NCBI GenBank assembly: GCA_011009095.1
Contig: VTPC01089972.1
Coordinates: 367,848 to 431,847 of the forward strand
Direction: 5' to 3'
DNA length: 64,000 nt
Origin: Ignelater luminosus
Lineage: Eukaryota > Arthropoda > Insecta > Coleoptera > Elateridae
In this document: one piece after another, positions 1 to 12,614 of the stretch
Layout of the letters: each line of letters begins with the position of its first letter
Position numbering within the stretch: the first letter of the stretch is position 1
Program-made: the position numbers and the translations under genes
Notes under the pieces: model-generated
What the model saw: the letters and a program-made list of their open reading frames with translations, nothing else
The model's database searches: none
What the model was told of the DNA's origin: nothing

Positions 1-1035
1 AATACAAATTTTAATTTTAACACAAGAAATTTCACGATATTTACACTAATAACAATCTATCCCGAGCGTCTTTAGATTTTTCCACTTTTCAATTTTAAAA
101 TGTTCACTAATGCAACTACGTACGAACGTTACCGTTAAACAAAGTCAACTAAAACATTTTTAAATAAAAATCGCATGTTTTTGTTTTTATACCGCACACA
201 TTTCGATAAACACCATGTGCACGTTAATATCCGGTTTTACATCTTCCTTATCTAATTTTGCAAGCGCTGGTGTCTTTCGAATTTAATTGTTATCGGACTG
301 GAATTTTCATTTTTCTTGTTATTACGTATTACGTTTTTAACTTTTTACAATAGAAATAAATTTGTTGTTTGTTAGGCTGCCTTTTGATATTTTACCATGT
401 TAGTTTAAATTATTACAAGTCGAAATCAAACAGTTACTATTTTAGATATTTTCTATATTGAAGGAGTTATGGACATTTTTGGTTATCAATTCGAAAGTAC
501 AAAAAAACGCAATTCTACTTATTAAAATTCTTAATTTTTAATTGCAGTAATATAATGTAATAATTGATGCTCGGATTTACATGCAGAGAATATATCTGGA
601 ATATGTGCAGAAATTTTGTGCAAAATATGAAGCAAGGTGTCAAAGATATGCAAAATATGTTCAATAAAAAATTAACTTTTTTAATTTAAGCTTAGAAGTA
701 TGGTTTATTTCTAATTTAATTTGATAATATACAACAAAGGAATTAATTAGAAATAATTAAAAACTGATTATGTATGAGCTTTAAGCACTGCTGTAATTAT
801 AATGTAAGTAAAAATCTGTAGGTGTTTCTAGCGAAAAGAGAAGCGTGGAATTGTACATACTCTCACTGAAAACCAATACTTTACAGGAAAAATCCATCAA
901 TTACATTAAAGTACTGCAAGGCAAAGATGTTATGTTACGAACAACATTAAAAATCAACTGTTTTTGTATATTATTACTAACTTAGATGGTTTTTACCACC
1001 CAAGAAGGGTGTTTGTTTGCAAGATGTCTCAATCG
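1..1035. other. AT-rich stretch, no gene seen
   Basis: No open frame of useful length and no recognisable repeat boundary is visible. The composition is strongly AT-rich, as expected for intronic or intergenic insect DNA. Confidence 0.5.
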
Positions 1036-1737
1036 GGACTTAATTTGTCAGTCTTCTTCTGTCAGGTTGATCAGACCTTGACAGAACCAATGCAATCGCA
1101 CGTATATCATTTCTAACATCATCATCCCATCTTAGTCCAAAGAAATACCAAATCGTTACTATTTTGACTGCTCTCTGCCTGTCCATCCTTGTACATAACC
1201 TCACCACCACATTCTTTGAGCTTTGATGACTTTTACAATACCCTCAACTTTCATACTCCGTATTAATTTAAGATTCATTATGTTTTCATCCCCCACTCTC
1301 CTAAATAGGTCCCAGAATTTCTCTTAATATCCTTCTCTCACATATGCGCAAGGATTCTTCAGTTTTACTGATTACGGTCCATCTTTCTGTTATTATCGAT
1401 CTAATTACCGTTTTGTATATTCTTATCTTAGCTTTCTCACTCAACAATTTTTGTGTTACCATATTTTTATTTGCGTAATACGATCTATACCCAGCCGCTA
1501 TTCTTTTCTTTATTCTTCAGTAATATCGTCATTGGCATGAAGCGTGGACCCCAAATATGAGAAACTGTTAGCTTCTTCAAAAAAATATTAATACATTGTT
1601 ATCGGTCTTCATTCTTCAACCCTAGTTCTTGAAAATTTTATAAATATTTAGTTTTCTGTTCACTTCTTATTAAACTTATCAATTTAATTATTATCAATAT
1701 ATTAAATAAAAGAGGAGACAGTACAGCCCTGCACAGG
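1036..1737 (-). pseudogene. LINE reverse transcriptase 3' part (decayed)
   Basis: On the minus strand the DNA translates, with several frameshifts and stops, to the C-terminal half of a non-LTR reverse transcriptase. Starting at about 1737 one can read VLSPLLFNI (RT motif B region), then IKFSRTRVEE, then NSFSYLGSTLHANDD, then SYYANKNMVTQKLLSEKAK and IRIYKTVIRSII, and near 1120 LRWDDDVRNDI. This order matches the common arthropod endonuclease-RT LINEs. The YADD active-site segment that should lie between LFNI and YLGS is missing, because only about 110 bp separate them, so there is an internal deletion as well as point decay. The upstream part of the same RT resumes at 2143 on the far side of a repeat insertion. 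The clade is not certain (RTE-like or related). It is non-functional. Confidence 0.7.
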
Positions 1738-2142
1738 TCGACATTTCTAGGTCCGGCTCAACTGGGGACAAACTTGATACGGCCCAAAAAACCCCAGTAA
1801 TTTCTTAATCGGCCGACAGAGAAACCCGAAGGGCCAAGAAGTCCAAAAGGTTTAACGGCCTGAACGGTTCGAAAAGCTCGACGAGCCCGTATGGCCCGAC
1901 AGGCCAAAGAGCTCCAAACGGCCCGGTAAGACCCGAAGGGACGAAAAGTCTAAAAGGCTTTATAGTCCTGAATGAGATTTGACAAGCTCAAACAGCTTCA
2001 CAAGACCGAGAGGCCCAAACGACCCGATTGACCTGACTTAAGCGCTAAAAGCTCGTTAAATTTCTAATCTTCGGCCTGGTCCGATCCGAACCCGAACCGC
2101 GTAAAGGCCTTACTAGAAAACCTGGTTCGTGTAGGCCTCTAG
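1737..2142 (+). repeat. GC-rich 9-bp-periodic repeat, copy 1
   Basis: This ~405-bp block is GC-rich against an AT-rich background. It consists of diverged short units resembling GGCCCGAAN or ACGGCCCGA (aacggcctgaacggttcg, ggcccgacaggcc, cgaaccgcgtaaaggcc). Its ends match, in inverted orientation, the block at 4915-5390: both share a terminal stretch with gttttctagt, cctttacgcgg and gaggcct at one end, and tcaagtttgtcc, gttgagcc and gaaatttcg at the other. Copy 1 sits inside the LINE RT coding region, so it is a mobile or transposed sequence. No protein is assigned. Confidence 0.7.
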
Positions 2143-2340
2143 AAGACAACATATTCCCCTGTCGTAGTCCAGTTTTGAAATAGATTTTATTTGACATACC
2201 ATCTTGTGTTCATACTATTACATCGTCACTCTCTATTTGACGTATGAGTTGATCTGGAATTTCTATTTTTTTTTAAGGTGGGCCGTAGAAATCCTTGATA
2301 CGTTGGTGTCAATTTTAGTAGATACTGCACAAAAACTAAT
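2143..2340 (-). pseudogene. LINE RT, upstream part beyond the insertion
   Basis: The minus strand reads IPDQLIRQIESDDVIV, then a stop, then QDGMSNKIYFKTGLRQGN. This is the RT region directly preceding motif B (the usual order is GIPxKLIxLI ... TGLRQGDxLSPLLFNI). The segment therefore continues across the 1737-2142 repeat into VLSPLLFNI at 1737 and belongs to the same LINE. Further upstream, to about 2400, similarity becomes too weak to call. Confidence 0.7.
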
Positions 2341-2890
2341 AGGCATGAGGCACTGAGAGATTCGTAGTCTTATGTAGAATTCAACACAGATTTAGGTTCT
2401 GCATTTAGATTCCCAATCCATTTTGCCAATTTTTTTTATAAAATAAAAAAAAACTTAATCTACTTTTTTTGCTTTGCGATTAATTTCTCTGCAAGTGGGC
2501 TGCGGCTGAAAATGGGAGTTGTATAAATAAAAGGGCACATTATGGACGTATGTCTTACAGTTCCTTCCAAATTTCATAATAGCTTGCTGGGGAAAGATAA
2601 AACGCCATATACCCCCTATTATAACCAATGGGAAAACTTATGGAGAACAGGTTTCAAGCCTTACAAAGGCAATTTGTACAACCGTTTGGTTGCAATCAAT
2701 CGCAAGAAGCCACAGAGTCGGGCCGGGTAGGGGTGGTTGCTAAGTGGGGTAGCGTGTGATGGTACATCAAAAGTTGCATGGTGATGACAGCATTTGTCTA
2801 CCTAAGTTATTTGGGCAAGATTCATGTCATCGTATTATATTTTGTGAATAAGTTATTCTAATTGCATGTAGAATTTAAAACAAATATTTT
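2341..2890. other. Unassigned stretch
   Basis: It contains poly-T/A runs and a 62-codon open frame at 2542-2730 (+) that shows no recognisable domain. Possible remnants of the flanking LINE at its left edge are too degraded to claim. Confidence 0.4.
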
Positions 2891-2892
2891 AC

Positions 2893-4530
2893 AATGGGTG
2901 ATAAAAAAAGAGCGACGTAGAATCAAAAGAAGCCAAAGCTACAACAGCAGTACAGTCTGCGACAGAAGCTATTGGAATTCCACCTCAGCGAATTATAGTT
3001 TCGATGACCGCACTTTAGAACATTTTTGATGTGGCAATGAAATATAAAGAGTCGTGTGAAAGACGTCAACTTCTAATTACTGCCATCAGAACCAAGAATA
3101 TCGAGTTGGATTGTCAGGCATGCTAAAGAAAGTTGAAGCTAAAGATGTATCCTGAAGATTCGTACCAACTTTTCATACCAGATGGGATTTTTGCGCTGCA
3201 CTCTGTGCAAGAATTGGTTATCGAGCAGTGAAGACGGTATTTAAACTCTTTGGAACTTCCTCTCATGTTAACTCATACTTATCAAAAGTCTGGAAATATG
3301 TAGCGGAGATACGGAGGAAAGTAAGTTAAAACGAATTGAAAAAAACATGGAGATGAAAAAAGGCAACTGACATTAGAGGCTGGGGACGTAGTCACAGCAA
3401 GAAATCAAACGTACACTTACATAAGTATTACCGTTGATGCGGCATGGTCACAGCGGTCGTATAGGCACTCTTACAGCGCTAACTCTGGAACCGCTGTCAT
3501 AACAGGAACACGTACAAAAAAGTTCCTTTACGTTGACCACAGAACGGTTTGTGCCAAGCAAAGTTTAAAAAGCCAACTTGCATCCGTCTAGGAAGCAGTC
3601 CTCTCTTTTACTCACACAAGCAAACCCTCCATCTCAGATCACATTTGCTACTGCAATTGGAAAGGATCGACACAGGCTATAAAAGCGGACATACTCGTTA
3701 AAGGGTTCAAAAGAAGTCTTGATAACCATGGGCTAATTTACCATTATCTGGTAGGAGATGCAGATTCTTCAGTTTATGCAAGAATACAAGAAGAAATGAT
3801 CTATCCGGGACACATTCCAGTCGAAAAAGTTGGCTGCGTGAACCATTGTGTCAGAGGATTGAATACTAAGCTTTATGGAATGATTGCCTACACTGCCTTT
3901 GCCATTGCGCGTGAACTGTTTCTTGCCTTTAGGAGAGTTTCAAACCGATCTAAGAGATTGTTGGCCAACATAACTTCCAATTACGCAGAAAACTTTATGT
4001 CCGTCGTGTGCAAGATGTTGGGAGAAAAACTAATAAATTTTTCAAATTGGGGAAACTATGAACACAGAATACAGTCAGCTGTTATGTCAAACAGTTGTGG
4101 ATCCTTCTGGCTCCCATTTGTCTACCCTCCTAAGTTACGTCCTACTCGTCCCTCCGTATGGACGTCGGCTCAAACTTGCATGAAAAGGTCGAAGAAGAAA
4201 AGTGCCTAGGAACAAGCAGCTAGAGATCCCACAAAAAAGTTGAAGTCATCTAAGGCTTAGAGAAAGACTATAGTGCCATAGGCAGGATGACAAACGCCGA
4301 GATACAATCGAAATTGCAATCTCCTCTAATTTCACTTGCAAAGGATGACCCTGGGAGGGATAAACTCCAAAGGGAAACTGTCAACCAAGCTAAATGTCCT
4401 CTTTGGAAAACTGAAAGGAGAAACAGGCTGACTTCTAGAGCCGCCTTTGCAACTGGAGACCAAACACTTGCATACTGAAATATATCCTCTACCCAAAAGA
4501 TTTTTCTCACATTGAAAATGTCCGAAGGAG
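2893..4530 (+). pseudogene. MULE-type transposase pseudogene with YqaJ-like tail
   Basis: A Mutator-like transposase of the insect type (MULE DDE domain, often followed by a YqaJ-type nuclease domain) is readable on the plus strand. The best part is 3376-4209, one frame of 278 codons broken by a single TAG at 3589. It shows ITVDAAWSQRSYRHSYSANS (first catalytic Asp at 3436), CYCNWKGSTQAIKADILVKG, then LVGDADSSVYARI (second Asp region at 3757) and KVGCVNHCVRGL. Beyond 4210, frameshifted pieces such as QAKCPLWKTERRNRLTSRA resemble the start of the nuclease-like tail. The upstream part starts at an ATG at 2893 (MGDKKRAT, then stop) and continues in shifting frames (ESCERRQLLITAIRTKNIEL). DNA transposition in the nucleus is the family role; this copy is dead. 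Terminal repeats were not found. Confidence 0.72.
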
Positions 4531-4914
4531 AATTGCCTTGGAACCGTCTGTAGAAAAGCTGTGTTCTCAGAAAACCTTATATTGTTCCTTGTAGTAAAGT
4601 CAAGTCAAAATCATAATTGTTCTAGCTGTGAAGCAGCAGAGGTCACTGTAGGCTTATGCTTTTTGGCTTTAGGAATTTGATTTTTTCAAGATTAGTTGAA
4701 CGCTGCCCGCGGTTGGGGATAGGAAAACACTATACCTATTAATAACTTCCTTGAAATCATAGTTTGCAGCTTGTTGGAACGACAAGCTGTGAATTGCGGA
4801 TTGCAGTACAAAATGCTACCTTTCAGCTTACAATAGATTTTCTGGAGATTGTTGTCGCCGAAAGTTGCATTATTATTGACCTGAGCTCGAATGCAAATGA
4901 AGCACACCGAGATA
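4531..4914. other. Probable decayed tail of the MULE
   Basis: No frame is convincing. Fragments around 4810-4880 could be the end of the nuclease-like tail, but this is not supported strongly enough to annotate as coding. Confidence 0.3.
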
Positions 4915-5390
4915 GAGGCCTGCACAATCAGGTTTTCTAGTTGGGCCTTTACGCGGCCCGGGTCGAAACTGTCTGCCTGCTTGTTGAGCGTTTTGAACTG
5001 ATCGACCTTTCGGTTTCTCTCGAATCTATCAGGCCGATTGAATCTCTCGGGCCTTTCGAGTCTGGGCCTTTTAAATTTCTCATCCCTTCGGGCTTCTCGG
5101 GTCTGTCGGTTTATTCGGACTCCGGCATGTTATACCGTTCGGGCTTCTCGGACTTCTCCGCCTTTCGGGTCTATCGGGTCGTAGGGGTCTCTCGGGTCTG
5201 TTGGGCCATACGGATGTGTTGGGCCACTTCGACCTGTCGGGCCTTTTGGACCGTTTGGCACTTCGGCTTTACTGTTGGGATTCTCGGTCCGTTCGGGAAG
5301 TTCGGAAGTTACCGAGTTCTTTTTTCGGGCTGTGTCAAGTTTGTCCTCAATGGGACTGCGCCTAGTTGAGCCTGGAAATTTCGGCCCGGG
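4915..5390 (-). repeat. GC-rich 9-bp-periodic repeat, copy 2 (inverted)
   Basis: This ~475-bp block is made of units resembling TCGGGCCTT or TTCGGGTCT (ctcgggcctttcgag, cgggtctgtcggt, ttcgggcttctcgg). Its two ends align with the ends of copy 1 in opposite orientation, so both are copies of one repeat family. Because of the 9-bp period, the minus strand has an open frame with Gly-Pro-rich text (PNGPKGPTGRSGPT). That looks collagen-like but is a product of the DNA repeat. Confidence 0.7.
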
Positions 5391-7240
5391 CCGCACAGTA
5401 TGAAAATTTTGTACGCAGCCGCATGATGTATGTCGAGGCAACTTTTTAGAGCGCATTCAAAGTTGGCAGAAGGAAAATGTCACACGAAATGGCCACATCG
5501 AGCGCGATTTTTCCTTGATAGACCAACAGCGCTTGGAAACACTCAAATGCAGTTTAATTTACATTCACATGCTAATGTGGCCTTGGCGCACATCATTTGC
5601 GCCCGTGTTCAAATCTGTGTCTGGCTTAAAAAAAGCAAAGTCAGACGCTATCGCGTAAGTTGGTTTGAATGAGCCTACTATCCACACCATTTAAAGCAGA
5701 CTTAGAAGGACGCGTCCAATCTTTGACTGCCACAAGGCGGCTTTGAGTTGGATAACGATTTACTTAAGGATATGATATAACTTTTTGATCAGAGAAGCCC
5801 GACTCTGCTTGGTGAAGACCATGAAACGACAAGGGAACGAGTCCAGTCACATTGAAAAAGCGCACATTTCTTTCAGGACTGATTCAAATTGGGAAACTAA
5901 CATGTAACCAAGCAAATTCGAAAATTCTAATAATTCTATTTATCAGCTAAAACATAAATAAAATTATATTGTAAAAATTTCTAAATTACTAAATTCATGT
6001 ATTTTAACACTGAAACTGGTGGTATCCAATAAAATTGAAACATCTAAAACTGATTTTAATATTATACGGTTACGGTTGAAATAAAATCTTGGTAGGTTAC
6101 CTATTCGTCTGTGAAACATCGATAAATCACAGCTAATGCATTATTTCGTCTATATACTACGTTATGGTGATGTTCTACCGCAAGTAAATCAAAATATACA
6201 TCTCTGATGTATATGTAAAATACGAGTAGTCTTTTAATTTATTTTACATTTTTGCATTTTGATTAAAGAACTGCATGCTATTATACTTTAAAATATTCTT
6301 GTAAGTTAATATGCATCGCAAGTAAAGTAAGTAAAAACTGAAATACCCAACTAAAGTATAGGCAATACAAAGAGAATAACACAAAACTTTCTCTTTCCTT
6401 CAGGTAGACTTTTTACCATTAAAAACCGTTATAAATGTGGTAGTAACAGAAGAAATAAAAGTAAAAATTTAGCAAATTCAGGTCCAGTGCGCCTATTAAG
6501 TATTACTTAATCGGTCTTCTAATGCTGTCTTCACCATAAAATATGCCATTTCGCCCCTTTGTCGCCGGAGGATAAACGATCGTAGAACGTTCTAAGAAAA
6601 ACGGCTAAAATATCCTTCTGGGAAAATAGAAGCATTATCTGTCTCGAAAGTGAAGGGTTTGTAAAAATGGAAAACCGAGCACGTGTAAATGACTCACTTT
6701 CAACAATAAATAAATATAAGAAAATATCTTGCAATATTTTTTATGTTGTAGAAGAATAAATTAATTTATACATTAACGTTATTTAAAATCGCTTTTGCAT
6801 GTTCTTTTCATTCCACGAGAATTAATTAAAAATATTTCACAGCTACTTTCAAAAGTTACATTAGCCTATGATAACGTAGATTACCAGACGTGAATTTTAA
6901 GTGTTACGTTTCCTCTTAATTTCAAATTCATATCACCTTACGTTAAATTATGCAAATGAATAACTTGCAAATTTAATAAACTACGCATAATAATACATTT
7001 TCAGTGCATAGTTCCGGGACACTTTTTATTCATTCATAAAAGTTATTATTAAAGCTGGAGTTTTAATTCTTAATAATGCAAAATTTTAATGACCTTTGCA
7101 CCACTCACTGTTTAGATGAATATCTTTCATTGTGACCCCAAAACAAGTAAAAGTTTTTAAATTCATAATTAGGACGAATCTCGAGGTTCTAAATAATTCA
7201 ATTTGTAACTGAAAATAAAATAAGATCCCAAACGAATGAT
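5391..7240. other. No recognisable gene
   Basis: Only short open frames are present (for example 5430-5672 +) without recognisable domains. From about 5900 onward the sequence is plain AT-rich DNA. Confidence 0.45.
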
Positions 7241-8560
7241 AGACAATTTAAGGTGCCATTGAACCCCAAAAAATCTAAAGCGAAACCGCAAGAACAATCT
7301 CTCAATCACCCTTTTCCATTAGAGGTGTTCCACATCCCTAAATCCCCCTGGTTTACTGAAACCCTCAGATCTTACTATAGGTCCTTCTTAAATCCCCTAT
7401 TGCACAAAAATTAAATCTTGAGCCTAAATTCTTGTACTGGCCTTAAGCTAAATAGGCTCTTAGAAGCAACGCTCCACTTACTTGACTTCTCCAAACAATT
7501 AATTAAGAACATATTATTTTTATTTTTGTTAGCATTTCAACAAAAACTGTCAATTATCAGAAGTAGTTGCGGCTGTAAAATTGCGATTGAATTGCAAATC
7601 CACACCCTCAGCTCAATTTAAAGCTTTGACACGAATTTTAATTTTCTATAAAAGCTCGTTCAAAGGATAACGTAGGGGCGAATGTTGGAATAAGTTTGTG
7701 CTTTTGAGTTTTCCAAAAGCACAGTCAAAGCCACATCGGTGCCATCCATCCTAATAACAGGCAGCAGCGCTCGGAACATCAACGAGTTTTTGTGTTTTGC
7801 ATATTGCGCTTTTATACGGGCACTTGTTTCTCATTTTAAAAATTTTCAAGTTAACCCGTATAATGTGTAAATTGTCCTCGTAAATTATATTGCTTCCGCG
7901 GAAGAGCGCTTGGAAAATGAAAATGGACTAATATAAATTAGACGAAAGCAATAGTTACCAACTACGGGTCTGTGGATTTTGCACATCCAGGTCGGGGCCG
8001 GAAACCCAATCGCAATCCACTCTCACACCCAAGCTCATCAAGAGCCGATAACATCCTAATATCCCTGCTAAATGGAAATGGAGCAAACTAGTTCAAGGAC
8101 GCAGAATACTGTCATCCTCTCTCTGACTGGATACATTTAAACGGTTAAAATTTTGTGCATCAGTCTATTCCCGATAATTTATAAACTCTCTCTCCCACTC
8201 TCGTATGTAATCCGGCGTTAACACATAAGCGAGGTCGAGATCAAATTGGTAAAGCATGTTACTGTTGCTGTTGTTAGGGGGAATATATGGCACTTCAGGG
8301 TTCAACAGATTAAAGTGAGGGTGAATACTGTGGAAATCGACAGGAAAATGTCTAGAGCTTTAAGCAACATCTAGAATTACATATGGAGTCATATTACATT
8401 CCAGTAGCAAAACGTAACGCTGCCTCGATATAAAGGACCAAGCTCTTCCAGATGTCAAATTAGTTCTCTTTGCTTGCTTTGTAGAATCTCCGACTGCTTG
8501 AATAAGTTGAAAGTAAAAACGATACGTTGTTCGTCGTTGTTTTTTCCATTTCATAAAAAA
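7241..8560. other. Unassigned, moderately GC stretch
   Basis: Base composition is less AT-rich here than in the flanks. A purine-rich run ending gtaggggcgaa at 7672-7682 is followed by TGTTGGAATAAG, which resembles a polypurine tract joined to a Copia-type LTR start, but no matching LTR end or second LTR is visible. No coding region is recognised. Confidence 0.3.
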
Positions 8561-11500
8561 CGATCATTACTTTGATAGTGCGTTTGAGTCTCTCGTTCTA
8601 CATTTCCTCTAACGGGCGCTTTTTGATTAAAATGTTCAGAAAACGAATTTATTTATATTTGTATTATTTAATGGCAAAACAGAAGAATTTTATTGCCGGT
8701 CTAACGTTTGAATATGAATGGAATTTAACAATTTGAGTGAAAATTACTAGAAAATAACGTAACCCTTACGTACGTCTACAAAGCAATTTCTTCGTTATTA
8801 TCTGTGTTTGTGTAATAAAACCAACATTTACGGTTCGGTATATAAACGGGAAACGCGTTGTAGCTTAACGTTCGTACAGGATCATGTAGGTCACGTTGCA
8901 AGAAAATATATATAAACGTAAAGAGAGACAAACTCACAGTAAATTAGGGCAACTCTTATGTTATGATGAACCCTTACAACAACTTTCAAATAGGACACGA
9001 AAGAATAGTCAAAGATGAAAGGGTATTGGTTAAGAACATAACCCAAATATAACATCAAAATGTAACACAATTTCCTGTTGTACAAGGGCACGGAGCGATG
9101 ACACCATTTTCTCAGCGAGAGGCAATTCTTGAAGCTTCTGTAATTTCGAGTGCAAATGCCGGAAGCTGAATTTGTTATCATTAAACTGCTTTATGAATCG
9201 GCCAAGGTCGTGTTGTGGTGTATTCTTGGGGTTTCGGAACATAACTGAATAAGTTTCCAGCTTTCTAGGGCAACGATTCTTTTAGATGGTTCAGAAAGTG
9301 GCCTTCTATGATAATAAAATATTATATTCCATGCACAAGGCCGAGTTCGAGAGATACTATGCCAAGATTAACTATATCAGATACTCCAGACGGTTCACTA
9401 GATTTCGTACTACGTTAAAAGTTATATTTAATTAAGTTTTATCTTTATGATAACTGTAAGATTCAAATTAAAAGTAATGTAAAAACTTTGAAAGTATGAA
9501 GAGGTCACTATCCAGATATTAATCAATTTATTATTTATTAAGACCAACTGTTTGGAAAAAGAAATGAACTAAGCAATTTAAATTTTAGCAAATCATCTAG
9601 GAAGGTGTTCATGTTCGGAATCCCTGCAAGAATTGAATCTCCTGGTGCTATTTTCTTCATTCAACGAAATATGTTGAGAGTTTAAGTTCTTGCATTACCA
9701 TTTCAATTGAAAAACAAAATATCTATATAGTTGAAGCTAGTAGGGCGTTCTTTTCGAAACGACAGGAAAGCTGGCAATTAGTGACTTCAACGTGGCGTCA
9801 GAGATAACTTTTTATCGATCTCAAACATTCCCATTGAAATTATGAAGTAAGGTTCTATATATTTTAACGGTAATTTGTGCCAACCAGAAGGCAGTTGTTA
9901 GAACCCAAAAACACTTTGCTTATGAGGCAAAGTCTGCACTGGGTGTCCTTTCCTCCTGCAGCAACCGTAAAATTGTTGAAATGGTGTAGCATTATATGCA
10001 AATCTCAAGAGAAGCCAAAGAAATGCAAATTTTGTTTTATCCTGTTAGTGGTTAGACAAATAACTGTTAAATTTCTCCTGGCTCAAAGAAAATTTTAAAC
10101 AGTTTTTGACAAATTCGAGTTTACTGAATGACCTGATATGTAATTAGCTGTCAAGTCAGGATCATGAATTAATTGAAGGGTTTCTAAATGGTCCCTTTTT
10201 TAGAGTTGTCTACCAAAGGCAAATTTGATTTGATAAAACCAAGAAACAATTCCTTGATTAAACTTTTTCCCTTTTCTTACAATTTATGTATCTCACTTAC
10301 GATACTTTTTTTTGCAATTAAATGCCTAGTAGGTTAATTGTTTCTCTTATTCCCCTGATGATTCTCATGATCAGGATTTCTAAGATTTAATTTTTTCAAA
10401 CATTTAGATGAGCGCTATCTATCATGAAATTTTCAAAATAATTATCCTTTTTTCTGGTATACATGAGCTGGAGGCCGTGACATGAACCAAACAAATATAA
10501 TCGCGCAAGTTTAATTTTCTCGGACGAAGGACGTTATTATTACGAGGATAGTAGAGAAGGTAATGTCGTTTGATGGGACGCTCTCTGCGACGTTTTGCGA
10601 AATCCAAATATAAGGATCTCGCTCAATCCAAATTTAAATGTAAGGATTTCCGCCAAGAGCTGGCAAGGGGTTTTATTTCTTCCTCTGGCTTCTCCAGATT
10701 TCAGATTTTCGCCCCTTACAGTCGGTGTACCTTGGATAGCTTCCAATGTAGAAGCTGACTATAAAATGGCAATATATCTACCAACGTAAGTCTAATTATT
10801 TTCTATGCTGCCTCTAAAGGCTTTTTGATCTTGGCAGTTTCGTGGTTTTATATACACGCTTGCGCAGCTCGCTTCCACTATGATAAGTACCAATGGTTGT
10901 GGCCAAAAGAAATTACACAATTCACAAGTCTGGTCTGGCCACAAGAACTTCCTTTCGTGCGCTGTTATGTTGTTCATGGTATAGCTACTTTCCTTTACGT
11001 TTTTTAGCAGCTTATCCTCAATAACACCTCATCTACATAGTAGAGAATTGTTTCTGTTTACAAATTGAATATTTAGCAGCCTTAACTGAAGCCTCGGTAT
11101 AGAAAGAACAGCAAGGTTGAATCCGTGATGTTTTATTGTTTGGAGGATTGAATTAACTGAAGCATTATCAGAACAGGAGGCAAGATTAACTTATGGAATA
11201 AAGAGTTGCTAACACTGATCAAATTACAACCACCTTTAAAATCGAAAAATCAAAGTTTTTGAGAAGCTAGGATAGGTCAAGGCTTACTACTAAAGTCTCA
11301 CAATTGCTTGTTCTCTCAAGCAACCTTTGACTCTTTTCAATTTAATCAAACACAGCTAATAGAAGGCAGAAGAGCAATTTCTAGGAAGCAAGTCTTTAGG
11401 TCGGCTTTATACTTTCACTTAGGCGAAAGAATTTTTTAGGTTTGACAATAGCTTTGTGACCCTCAAAATGATTTCTCGCAATGCTCACGTTTATCAGCTT

Positions 11501-12600
11501 TCATTTCACATTTCACTTCGATCGAATTGTGTTGTACCTACCGCGCCGAACAGATAGAGCAATAATGTGCAATTCTCCCCATATTCCTAAAAACAGAAAA
11601 AAATTGCATCAAGCTGACACACCACTTGTTTTGTAGACAACTTGTCAGTTTAAGAGAATTTTCTCTTTTCTGGGAATATCAGGACAATTGCAAGTGTTTA
11701 CTTCATCTGTCCAGAGCAACAGGTTATAGATCCATTGTGGCTAATTTTGGGTACTACATGTCAGACCTTTAGTTACAATCAAATTATTAGTTGCTTTATT
11801 TGCTTCTTAATATTGATTTCCGATTGAGAAGGAAACTGATCGTTGTGAGAAACTTTTTGCTCTTCAATCATAAATGTGGCAGAAAAGATGGAACATCAAG
11901 TTGTGACAGACTGTAGTTTGTGTGATCCTTTGTTAGTAACCTTACATCTAATATTAAATATGTGCTTTGGGGTTAGATCACCAATCTCTTGAGAAGTCAG
12001 AATAACTCCTTCAAAACGATGTAACCTGGTACGGATCAAAATTGCGCAATTGCAGAGTAGATATTTAGCGTCCTCATTTGCGGTTGCAAAATCGACATTT
12101 ATTACTTATTGTTCATTTTACCAGCATTTTCTTATTTATATCTCAAAAAACAGGGCTTAATAAGAGAACAATAGTCTTAAATCGGGCTTATGGAGTTCGA
12201 TTTTCCACGCATTTTTATGAATCTTATAGATATATCATAGAAGGGTTCTGGCCCATAAGTGATGACGCTGCACCCTATTTAGCAAAACGGCCGGTTTTCT
12301 TGTTATCTTTGATTTTACTAACGTCTTGGCACTTACATGACTCCGGTTTTATCATCTCTTGCTAGATTATTCAAAGATTCATTCAGCCTCAAGCGTTTTT
12401 CCACTCGAAAGAGAGAAGCTAAAGAGTTTTTGAAGTTGTCGGACTATCTGATAAAATATAGCATCCGTATCTGTCTTAAATCCATCCGTATAATTGATTT
12501 ACGGAATTAACGCGATAGTTTAAACCTTGAAAGCTGACAGATTAACCAAGTCAATAGTTATACCTTGTAGGAAGTCGATACTGCTGCAAAAATGTATAGT
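8561..12600. other. No recognisable gene
   Basis: Short open frames (8891-9242 -, 9877-10098 +, 10540-11007 both strands, 12078-12365 +) lack recognisable motifs. No tandem array or terminal repeat was noticed. Confidence 0.45.
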
Positions 12601-12614
12601 GGTGGACTAAGAAA

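Noticed and set aside
5130..5456. Collagen-like Gly-Pro-rich minus-strand frame
   Set aside because: The triplet pattern follows from the 9-bp DNA period. There is no signal peptide or neighbouring exon, and a related block at 1737 lies in another context without an open frame.
9030..9242. Minus-strand frame with a charged, helix-rich look (FIKQFNDNKFSFRHLHSKLQ)
   Set aside because: No family recognised, and overlapping frames on the same strand are equally long.
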